The position numbers and the translations under genes are program-made. A stretch of DNA of 11,420 bases. Origin: Stenotrophomonas sp. (GTDB lineage: Bacteria; Pseudomonadota; Gammaproteobacteria; Xanthomonadales; Xanthomonadaceae). The stretch covers positions 2,931 through 14,350 of the forward strand of contig DQIG01000347.1 of NCBI GenBank assembly GCA_003525885.1, in the 5' to 3' direction. This document shows, one piece after another, positions 1 through 5,779 of the stretch. Every line of letters starts with the position of its first letter. The first letter of the stretch is position 1. The notes under the pieces were generated by a model. The model was not told the DNA's origin. It did no database searches and saw nothing but the letters and a program-made list of their open reading frames with translations.

Positions 1-507
1 TTCATCAAGAACCGCTACATCGGCCGCACCTTCATCATGCCGGGGCAGGGTGAACGCGTGAAGTCGGTGCGTCGCAAGCTCAACCCGATCCATCTGGAAT
101 TCCGCAACCGCGTGGTGCTGCTGGTGGACGATTCGATCGTGCGTGGCACCACCAGCCAGCAGATCGTGCAGATGGCCCGTGATGCGGGCGCGCGCAAGGT
201 CTACCTGGCCAGCGCCGCGCCGCCTGTGCGCTACCCGAACATCTACGGCATCGACATGCCGGCGGCCGAAGAACTGGTCGCGCACAACCGCACGGTGGAA
301 GAGATCGAGGCCCACCTGGGCTGCGACTGGCTGATCTACCAGGACCTGGAGGACATGGAAGCGGCGGTGAGCGAGGGCAACCCGGCACTGCGCAGCTTCG
401 ATTCGTCCTGCTTCAACGGCCATTACCCGACGGGTATCGAGCCGGGCTACTTCGAGCGCATCCAGCAGTTGCGCTCGGACGACGCCAAGCACAAGCGCCG
501 CGCCTGA
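1..507 (+). CDS. purF: Amidophosphoribosyltransferase (PurF), C-terminal part; 5' end outside window
   Basis: PurF catalyses the first committed step of purine synthesis in the cytoplasm, moving the amide nitrogen of glutamine onto PRPP to give 5-phosphoribosylamine. The window opens inside the gene in frame 1, and 168 residues remain before the TGA at 505-507. The opening residues KNRYIGRTFI and the segment VKSVRRKLNPI are typical of the PRTase half of PurF. The PRPP-binding loop VLLVDDSIVRGTTS lies at visible residues 39-52 (nt 115-156), with the two acidic residues followed by the SIVRGTTS loop. Downstream PVRYPNIYGIDMP also fits the family. The N-terminal glutaminase domain is not visible. 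The stop overlaps the ribosome binding site of the next gene, so the two are probably co-transcribed. The identification is firm; only the length is unknown. Confidence 0.97.
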   Translation, partial: FIKNRYIGRTFIMPGQGERVKSVRRKLNPIHLEFRNRVVLLVDDSIVRGTTSQQIVQMARDAGARKVYLASAAPPVRYPNIYGIDMPAAEELVAHNRTVEEIEAHLGCDWLIYQDLEDMEAAVSEGNPALRSFDSSCFNGHYPTGIEPGYFERIQQLRSDDAKHKRRA

Positions 508-516
508 GGTCCAGGC

Positions 517-1341
517 GTGGTTGCAGTGCCTGACGTTGGAGGTGACCTGCTGCGCGCGGCGCAGCAGTGCCTGGCCGAAGCCGACCCGCTGCGCAAGGTC
601 GCGCTGACCCAGGCGTACGCCGCCGCGTTCCGTGCTGGCCGCCTGAAAGTCACCGCCGATGCGCCGCCGCCGGAACCGATCTGCATGCCCGGCCGGCCGG
701 CGCAGCTGGTGCTGGTGCATCCGCGCGAAGTACCGCGGCGCGGACTGGGCGGCGTGGAAGGGCGAGCGGCCTTCATTCACGCCATCGCCCACATCGAACT
801 CAACGCGATCGACCTGGCCTGGGATGCGGTGTACCGCTTCCGCGGCCTGCCGCCGGCGTTCCATGCTGACTGGGTCAGCTGTGCCGACGACGAATCGCGG
901 CACTTCATGTTGCTGCGCGAGCGCCTGCAGGCGCACGGCCACGACTACGCCGATTTCCCCGCGCACAACGGCCTGTGGGAAATGTGCGAAAAGACCGCGC
1001 ATGATGGCCTGGCACGCATGGCGCTGGTGCCGCGCGTGCTGGAAGCGCGCGGCCTGGACGTGACCCCGGGCATGATCGAGAAGCTGCGCAACGTCGGTGA
1101 TGGCGAAACCGCCGACGTGCTGGAAGTGATCCTGCGCGAGGAAGTGGCGCATGTTGCAGCCGGTTCGCGCTGGTACCGCTGGTACTGCGACCGCGCCGGC
1201 GTCGAACCGCGTGCGCGGTTCAAGGCGCTGCTGGTGGAATACGCCGGCGGCTACCTGCATGGGCCGTTCAACATCGAGGCGCGCCTGCTGGCCGGCTTCG
1301 ATGCGGACGAACTCGCCAACCTGGTCGAACAGGCCGGTTGA
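517..1341 (+). CDS. DUF455 family ferritin-like protein
   Basis: This 274-residue protein belongs to the DUF455 group of ferritin-like four-helix proteins, cytoplasmic and of unknown reaction. The family hallmark GVEGRAAFIHAIAHIELNAI spans about residues 79-98. Likely metal ligands are H92 and E94 (HIE), E126 and H129 (DDESRH), and E208/E209 with H212 (REEVAH), the paired E...ExxH pattern of a non-haem di-iron site. The start is a GTG 9 nt after the purF stop; GAGGT at 506-510, overlapping that stop, sits 6 nt upstream of it. No signal peptide or membrane segment is seen. Related ferritin-like folds include oxygenases and hydroxylases such as MiaE, but I cannot assign a substrate. Its stop (1339-1341) shares one base with the downstream hairpin repeat. 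Confidence 0.88.
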   Translation: MVAVPDVGGDLLRAAQQCLAEADPLRKVALTQAYAAAFRAGRLKVTADAPPPEPICMPGRPAQLVLVHPREVPRRGLGGVEGRAAFIHAIAHIELNAIDLAWDAVYRFRGLPPAFHADWVSCADDESRHFMLLRERLQAHGHDYADFPAHNGLWEMCEKTAHDGLARMALVPRVLEARGLDVTPGMIEKLRNVGDGETADVLEVILREEVAHVAAGSRWYRWYCDRAGVEPRARFKALLVEYAGGYLHGPFNIEARLLAGFDADELANLVEQAG

Positions 1342-1411
1342 AGAAAAGGGGACGGAGGGGATTAAGTCGTTAATGCCACAAACGACTTGATCCCCTCCGT
1401 CCCTTTTTCTT
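1341..1411. repeat. REP-like long hairpin, likely bidirectional terminator
   Basis: Two 31-nt arms (1341-1371 and 1381-1411) pair along their whole length around a 9-nt loop; the only departures from Watson-Crick pairing are two G-T positions, allowed in RNA. The left arm contains GGGGACGGAGGGGATTAAG and the right arm ends CCCTTTTTCTT. After the GC-rich core there are T-tracts in both directions, so it should stop transcription from DUF455 (plus) and from the DUF2235 gene (minus). It overlaps the last base of one stop codon and the first bases of the other. I recall closely similar palindromes scattered through Stenotrophomonas and Xanthomonas genomes and linked to REP-associated tyrosine transposases; copy number here was not checked. 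Confidence 0.85.
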
Positions 1412-2867
1412 ATGCATTCGGCAACATCACGCGCTTGCCGTCCACGGTCGGCCGGTTGATGTAGAACAGGCCTGGGCCCGGCCGGTACGGCAGTTCGCTG
1501 ACGCCGGCATCGGCGGCGTAGGTCAGTGCGGTGTCGCCCAGCGCGTCGAAATTCCAGTGTGCCGACTGCATCAGGTAGCGCCGCCGCAGCAGCGCCTCCT
1601 GTGTCTGCGTCAGCGGCTGTCCCACCACCAGGCGCCGTGCGATCGGCTGCAGGGCCGACGGCAGCTCCCAGCCGGGGACTTCGACGGCATTGGCGGTCCA
1701 TTGCACGCCGGCATTGATAGCCTGCTGTTGCATGACCTGCAGTGCGATCAGCTGGTAACGCCAGTCGATGCGCCGACGCAGCACTACCGCAGCGGTCACA
1801 TACAGCACCGGTGACAACAGCACGCTGCGGCTGCCTGCACGGCGCTGCTGTTGCCACTGGTGCCAGACATCCACCCAGACTTCCTTCTCGTCAACGCCCA
1901 GCTGTTGCCGCCAGCGCTCGGCATCGGCCTGTGTTTCAGCGTAGGCCGTGGTGGCCTGCAGCATCGCCAGCGGCGGAATCTGGTAGTCGACAACAGCGGG
2001 GCGGCGCAGCTGCTGGCGGCGTGGGCGGCTGAGCAGCTTGGGTCCTTCTTCCAGCTGGTTGTAGCCGCCGCCGATGTTGGCGTGCACACCAGGCATGGCG
2101 ATCTCGGTGAATGGCGGCGCCACGCTCGTCAGCGGATAGTGCTGGCGATGTTCATCACGTGCGGTGAGCTGCACCACGTGTGTGGCGATGCCACTGCGCA
2201 GAGCGAGTTGAGGCTGTTCATCGGCGCGGCCGCCGTTGACCGCGACTACGGTGTCGAACAGACCCATGAAGCGAAGCACCGGCATCGCAGGTGCGAAGTC
2301 GGTTGCACAGGCAAGGCCTGAGGCCTGCAGCAGCTGGCGCCAGCGCGCGCTGTCCCAGCCCTGCAGCTGGTTGGCGATATCACGTGCCGCGGCAGCACCT
2401 CGCGAAAACCCGAACAGATCCAGCTGCACGCGACGCAGTGGCTGCCTCCAGCGCGTGGACAGCTCGGCAAGCGCGGCCGGCAGCAGCACCTGCAGCGCGC
2501 GCTGCACTTTCGCCCGTACGCCGCTGGCACCGATACCGAAGGCCAGGCCGACCAGATCATCATCGGCATCATCGCGGGTACCGACACCTTCCACGTAGAT
2601 CGACAGCGAGGGTGTGGCCGACGTGCCGCTACGGCTGTCCGGGTACAGCTGCTGCAGGCGGGCGATGTTGGTCAGGCCGTTGTCATAGCTGCTGGTCAGC
2701 CGGCTCTGGTAGGTCGAATCGTCATCCGCACGCAGCTGCGCTGGGCGTGGTTGCGGCAGCTGGGGTCGACCACGCGCCAGGTTGTGTGCGTTGTTGCGGG
2801 TGCCATCGAAGAACAGGCCGATCCGCAGCAAGTCGACATCTTCGTCCGTGTCCAGCGATGGTGCCAT
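1410..2867 (-). CDS. DUF2235 alpha/beta-hydrolase, Tle1-like putative phospholipase effector
   Basis: The 485-residue protein has the ordered motifs of the DUF2235 domain, the fold of Tle1-type lipase effectors of type VI secretion. FFDGTRNN (19-26) is the N-terminal signature. GFSRG (153-157) is the nucleophile elbow with S155. GLFDTV (202-207) gives D205, DEHR is at 238-241, and PGVHANIGGGY (259-269) gives the probable catalytic H262. The second half (IDWRYQ to INAGVQW, 367-390, and LFYINRP, 467-473) resembles the C-terminal region of the same family. There is no Sec signal or obvious membrane helix, as expected for a cytoplasm-made effector. I start at 2867 because GGGGA lies 6 nt upstream; ATGs at 2873 and 2969 are also in frame. 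Type VI export and phospholipase activity are inferred from the family. No VgrG, Hcp, PAAR or immunity gene is in the window. Confidence 0.85.
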   Translation of the reverse strand: MAPSLDTDEDVDLLRIGLFFDGTRNNAHNLARGRPQLPQPRPAQLRADDDSTYQSRLTSSYDNGLTNIARLQQLYPDSRSGTSATPSLSIYVEGVGTRDDADDDLVGLAFGIGASGVRAKVQRALQVLLPAALAELSTRWRQPLRRVQLDLFGFSRGAAAARDIANQLQGWDSARWRQLLQASGLACATDFAPAMPVLRFMGLFDTVVAVNGGRADEQPQLALRSGIATHVVQLTARDEHRQHYPLTSVAPPFTEIAMPGVHANIGGGYNQLEEGPKLLSRPRRQQLRRPAVVDYQIPPLAMLQATTAYAETQADAERWRQQLGVDEKEVWVDVWHQWQQQRRAGSRSVLLSPVLYVTAAVVLRRRIDWRYQLIALQVMQQQAINAGVQWTANAVEVPGWELPSALQPIARRLVVGQPLTQTQEALLRRRYLMQSAHWNFDALGDTALTYAADAGVSELPYRPGPGLFYINRPTVDGKRVMLPNA

Positions 2868-2873
2868 GTGCAT

Positions 2874-2878
2874 TCCCC
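2874..2878 (-). promoter_or_regulatory. Ribosome binding site that decides the DUF2235 start
   Basis: On the minus strand this reads GGGGA, 6 nt before the ATG at 2867. The same motif abuts the alternative ATG at 2873, which is too close for initiation there. The upstream in-frame ATG at 2969 would add 34 basic residues running into the divergent control region. Confidence 0.5.
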
Positions 2879-3006
2879 GTCGTGGCTGCGTCACGGTAGC
2901 GCGAAAGCGGTGTATTGGCGAAGTGTAGTGACGCTTTTGACCTGACTGAACGCAGATGCGGTCGATCACAAATCCTGACTTTCATTCCTCTCGCCTATTG
3001 AATTCA

Positions 3007-3053
3007 CACGACCCGCGCAGGCCATATGGCCAAACCCGGCAAACCGGGTCGTG
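3007..3053 (+). promoter_or_regulatory. Competing hairpins in the metalloprotease leader
   Basis: CACGACCCG (3007-3015) pairs perfectly with CGGGTCGTG (3045-3053) as a 9-bp outer stem enclosing the 12-bp palindrome GGCCATATGGCC (3020-3031). Alternatively ACCCGG (3034-3039) pairs with CCGGGT (3044-3049) across a CAAA loop. Both folds need 3045-3049, so they exclude each other. The structure ends 27 nt before the ribosome binding site. It could be an RNA switch, an operator, or a decayed terminator or repeat. Confidence 0.45.
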
Positions 3054-3080
3054 CTGCATCAACGCTGTTCACATCATTCA

Positions 3081-3085
3081 AGGAG
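3081..3085 (+). promoter_or_regulatory. Ribosome binding site that decides the metalloprotease start
   Basis: AGGAG lies 7 nt before the ATG at 3093. It favours that start over the upstream in-frame GTG at 3051, which would add 14 residues in front of a normal signal peptide and falls inside the leader hairpin. Confidence 0.8.
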
Positions 3086-3092
3086 CGACGCA

Positions 3093-4346
3093 ATGTTGTC
3101 CAGATCGATTGGTAAAGCGGCAGGTGGCCTGGTGTTGGGGTTGTCGGTGGCAGCGGCCGCGCATGCGGCACCGTTGTTCGAGCCAGTGACGGTCATCAGC
3201 CGCGCATCGGCAAACAGTGAGCCCGCGCTGGGCAAGCTGCTGGCCACCCCGTCCACGGCGACGGTACAGGAAGTGCGTGTCGATGCAGCTGCCACTGCAC
3301 AGTCGCAGCTGGAGTTCGAACTGCTCGGCCAGCGCGTGCAGGCGGTGCGCAGCAAGGTCGAAGCGCTGCCCGATGGTGGCAGCATCTGGTACGGCCAGTT
3401 CCGTTCGCCCTCGGACAAGCTGACCGCGGCCACCTCCAACGGCCAGGACGACCCCGGCAATTCGCTGATCCTGGTGCGCTCGGGCAACACCATCACCGGC
3501 TCGATCCGCAAGGATGGAAAGCTGTACCGCCTGCGCCCGCTGGGCAACCGCCACGTGCTGGTGGAAGTGGATGAATCGCGGATGCCTGCGGACCATCCGG
3601 CCGACTACAACCAGCTGCCCAAGATCCCGATGGGCAACAACGATCGCATCGGTACCGCACAGGCTTCGTCCGGCACGCCGGCCACCATCCGCGTACTGGT
3701 GGTGGCGACCAATGCCGCCGTCACCGCCTACGGCGGCAACATGCAGTCACTGGTGCAGCTGGCGGTGGCTGAGTCCAATCAGGGCTACGTCAACAGCAAC
3801 GTCGGCATCACCATGGAACTGGCCCGTTACGAGACTACCAACTACACCGAATCGGGCAGCTTCGATACCGATCTGGCGCGCTTCCGTGGCACCAGCGACG
3901 GCTACATGGACAGCATCCACACCAGCCGGAACACCTACGCGGCGGACGTGGGCGTGCTGCTGATCAACAACAGCGCCTACTGTGGCCTGGCCTCGGGGAT
4001 CGGCTCGACCGCGTCGACCGCGTTCGCTGCGGTGTACTGGGATTGCGCGACCGGCTACTACTCGTTCGCGCACGAGATCGGGCATCTGCAGAGCGCACGG
4101 CATGACATCGCCACCGACTCGAGCACCTCGCCTTACGCCTACGGCCATGGCTATCGCTACGAGCCGGCCACCGGCACCGGCTGGCGCACGATCATGGCCT
4201 ACAACTGCACCCGCAGCTGCCCGCGCCTGAACTACTGGTCCAACCCGAACATCAGCTACAACGGCATCCCGATGGGCAATGCCAGTACCGCTGACAACCA
4301 GCGTGTGCTGGTCAACACCAAGGCCACCATCGCGGCCTTCCGCTGA
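3093..4346 (+). CDS. Secreted metzincin zinc metalloprotease (M72/reprolysin-like)
   Basis: This 417-residue preproenzyme has a Sec signal peptide: K8, a hydrophobic stretch at about 12-23, and a likely cut after AHA at residue 25. A propeptide-like region runs to about 190, and the catalytic domain begins near TIRVLVVATNAAV (198-210). The zinc site HEIGHLQSARHD gives ligands H327, H331 and H337 with catalytic E328; the Met-turn is TIMAY with M368. C297, C318, C372 and C376 are the only cysteines of the mature region and could form two disulfides. The stretch TIMAYNCTRSCP and the following YWSNP fit peptidyl-Asp-type (M72) metalloproteases. There is no C-terminal pre-peptidase domain. The usual metzincin glycine in HExxHxxGxxH is S334 here. 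Final export from the periplasm would need type II secretion, which is inference. An exact substrate cannot be assigned. Confidence 0.88.
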   Translation: MLSRSIGKAAGGLVLGLSVAAAAHAAPLFEPVTVISRASANSEPALGKLLATPSTATVQEVRVDAAATAQSQLEFELLGQRVQAVRSKVEALPDGGSIWYGQFRSPSDKLTAATSNGQDDPGNSLILVRSGNTITGSIRKDGKLYRLRPLGNRHVLVEVDESRMPADHPADYNQLPKIPMGNNDRIGTAQASSGTPATIRVLVVATNAAVTAYGGNMQSLVQLAVAESNQGYVNSNVGITMELARYETTNYTESGSFDTDLARFRGTSDGYMDSIHTSRNTYAADVGVLLINNSAYCGLASGIGSTASTAFAAVYWDCATGYYSFAHEIGHLQSARHDIATDSSTSPYAYGHGYRYEPATGTGWRTIMAYNCTRSCPRLNYWSNPNISYNGIPMGNASTADNQRVLVNTKATIAAFR

Positions 4347-4356
4347 GTCCGTACGG

Positions 4357-4383
4357 TCCGCGGCCGCCTTGCGCGGCCGCGGA
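4357..4383. terminator. GC-rich hairpin between convergent genes
   Basis: TCCGCGGCCGC (4357-4367) and GCGGCCGCGGA (4373-4383) form a perfect 11-bp stem with a 5-nt loop. It lies 10 nt past the metalloprotease stop and 17 nt past the lpxH stop on the other strand. There is no T-tract on either side, so it may act as a weak or Rho-assisted terminator or an RNA-stabilising end. Confidence 0.55.
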
Positions 4384-4400
4384 TGTCCTGCCGGCGGGAA

Positions 4401-5147
4401 TTACCCGTGGGCCAGGGTATCCAGCGACCAGCCGCTGGCATCCACACGCAGCACCGAACCCTGCTCGTACCAGTCGCCCAGCACGATGCGGGTGCAGGCG
4501 CGGCCACCGGCCTGCAGCGTGTGGATGGCCGGGCGGTGCGTATGGCCATGGATTATGGTGTCCACGCCGTGGCGCACGAAGGTGGCATCGACTTCGGACG
4601 GGGCTACGTCGGTGACGGTCTCGAACTGCGCGCGATCGCCCTGCTTCATTTCCGACTGGCGGGCCTGGCTGGCCTCGCGCGCCTTCTGCGCGAAGGCGAT
4701 GCGTGCGGCCAGTGGCTGCGACAGGAACTGCGCCTGGAACGCCGGGTCGCGTGTCTGTGCACGGAACTGCTGGTAGGGGATGTCATCGGTGCACAGCAGG
4801 TCACCGTGCTGCAGCAGCACCGGGCGGCCGTACAGCTCGATCACGCACGGGTCGGGCAGGATGCGCAGGCCGGCACGGCGCGCGTAATCCTCACCGAGCA
4901 GGAAGTCGCGGTTGCCGCGGATGAAGTACACCGGCACACCGCTGTCGGACAACACCTTCAACGCGTCGGCCACCGCATCAGCGGCAGGCGAGGGGGTGTC
5001 GTCGCCGATCCAGGCCTCGAACAGGTCGCCGAGGATATACAGCGCATCAGCGCCGGGCGCCTGCTCGCGCAGGAAGCGCAGGAACAGGTCGGTGATCTCC
5101 GGACGGCTGGGGTCCAGGTGCAGGTCGGAAATGAACAGCGTGGTCAT
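4401..5147 (-). CDS. lpxH: UDP-2,3-diacylglucosamine diphosphatase (LpxH)
   Basis: LpxH hydrolyses UDP-2,3-diacylglucosamine to lipid X and UMP, the fourth step of lipid A synthesis, as a peripheral protein at the inner face of the inner membrane. All calcineurin-like phosphoesterase ligands are present: D8 and H10 (SDLHLD), D41 (GDLFEAWIGDD), N79 (RGNRDFLLG), H114 (QHGD), H202 and H204 (HGHTHRP). The 248-residue length is normal for the family. The ATG start is fixed by FISDLHL a few residues later; its ribosome binding site is weak, at best AGG four nucleotides upstream. It lies downstream of the PAP2 gene on the same strand, with a 92-nt gap that contains the second hairpin repeat. It converges with the metalloprotease gene. 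The gene is expected to be essential, or nearly so, where lipid A is made this way. Confidence 0.97.
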   Translation of the reverse strand: MTTLFISDLHLDPSRPEITDLFLRFLREQAPGADALYILGDLFEAWIGDDTPSPAADAVADALKVLSDSGVPVYFIRGNRDFLLGEDYARRAGLRILPDPCVIELYGRPVLLQHGDLLCTDDIPYQQFRAQTRDPAFQAQFLSQPLAARIAFAQKAREASQARQSEMKQGDRAQFETVTDVAPSEVDATFVRHGVDTIIHGHTHRPAIHTLQAGGRACTRIVLGDWYEQGSVLRVDASGWSLDTLAHG

Positions 5148-5196
5148 GCCTGCATTCTAGGCCATCAACGATGACGGTAGCGCCGCCGGCATTGTG

Positions 5197-5235
5197 GGGG
5201 TCAGATCCCTTTCCGAAGGAAAAGGATCTGACCCC
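5197..5235. repeat. REP-like GGGGTCAGATCC hairpin between PAP2 and lpxH
   Basis: An 18-bp inverted repeat with a GAA loop: GGGGTCAGATCC (5197-5208) pairs with GGATCTGACCCC (5224-5235), and TTTCC continues into GGAAA; one position (5209/5223) is mismatched. It lies 4 nt beyond the PAP2 stop and about 50 nt upstream of the lpxH start. No ORF is associated. I recall GGGGTCAGATCC-type palindromes as frequent intergenic repeats in Stenotrophomonas and Xanthomonas. There is no T-tract after the stem in the minus direction, so read-through from PAP2 into lpxH is plausible. Confidence 0.8.
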
Positions 5236-5239
5236 GGGG

Positions 5240-5779
5240 CTACACCGGCAGCGGCAGCCAGGTCAGGCTGGCCGAAGCCAGCAGGACGGCGATGCCCGTG
5301 GCGGCAAGCACGTCGGAGGGATAGTGCAGGCCCAGCACCACCCGCGACAGTGCGACGCCGAGGGTGAACGGCACCAGCAGCGGCGCCAGCCAGGGGTAGT
5401 AGGCCAGTGCGACGATGGTGAACGACACCGCGTGCAGGGTGTGCCCGGAAGGGAAGCTGAATTCGTCCAGCGGCGCCACCCAGGCGCGGATGCGCAGATC
5501 GGCCGCGTAGGGCCGCGGGCGTCGGGTCCAGCGCTTGAGGCCCTTGTACAGCAGCAGTGCGGCCAGGCCGGTAGCGGCCATGTGCACCGAGGCGCGCAGG
5601 CCATCGAAGCCGTCCAGCACCACCAGCGCGCCCATCAGCACATACCAGAACACGCCATCGCCGAGACGACTGATGACCGAGAACAGGCGGCGCACGCGTC
5701 GGCGCCGGCAGTAGTGGTTCGCCCGCCGGCACAACCGTGCTTCGCGCCCTGCCAGCAGTTCAAGCGGCGTGGTGCGCAT
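5240..5779 (-). CDS. PAP2-family membrane phosphatase
   Basis: This 179-residue protein carries the three PAP2 (type 2 phosphatidic acid phosphatase) motifs. The Kx6RP motif is K82 to R89-P90. The PSGH motif is 110-113 with the acid/base H113. SRx5Hx3D runs from S145-R146 to H152 (nucleophile) and D156. Hydrophobic stretches at about 43-56, 66-80, 117-129, 132-144 and 158-170 suggest an inner-membrane protein with a periplasm-facing site. Likely substrates are lipid phosphates such as undecaprenyl pyrophosphate or phosphatidylglycerophosphate; the sequence does not decide. The start overlaps the last 20 bp of the glycosyltransferase gene, and a strong GGAGGAG (5785-5791) lies inside that gene, so translation is probably coupled. 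Confidence 0.92.
   Translation of the reverse strand: MRTTPLELLAGREARLCRRANHYCRRRRVRRLFSVISRLGDGVFWYVLMGALVVLDGFDGLRASVHMAATGLAALLLYKGLKRWTRRPRPYAADLRIRAWVAPLDEFSFPSGHTLHAVSFTIVALAYYPWLAPLLVPFTLGVALSRVVLGLHYPSDVLAATGIAVLLASASLTWLPLPV

Larger units (their letters stand above)
2868..3092. other. Divergent intergenic control region
   Basis: These 225 bases separate the DUF2235 gene (minus) from the metalloprotease gene (plus) and must hold both promoters. They are visibly more AT-rich near 2930-3005 than the flanking genes. A TTGACC at 2937-2942 on the plus strand is a possible -35, but no good -10 follows at normal spacing. On the minus strand TACACT (2923-2928) is a weak -10 with only a poor -35 17 bp away. 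I see no ORF. The part nearest the protease gene carries the competing hairpins listed separately. Confidence 0.6.

Noticed and set aside
1410..2867. Xanthomonadales type IV secretion effector (XVIPCD tail) for the DUF2235 protein
   Set aside because: I see no XVIPCD-like C-terminal motifs; the tail LFYINRP...MLPNA fits the DUF2235 family instead.
2868..2969. Longer N-terminus for the DUF2235 protein starting at 2969
   Set aside because: The extra 34 residues have no family resemblance and occupy the divergent promoter region; a spaced GGGGA favours 2867.
3051..3092. Upstream GTG start for the metalloprotease
   Set aside because: It would put 14 polar residues before a good signal peptide and lies in the leader hairpin. 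The ATG at 3093 has AGGAG at ideal spacing.
4383..5174. A 263-codon plus-strand frame opposite lpxH
   Set aside because: It is an antisense shadow. LpxH with all metal ligands occupies the other strand.
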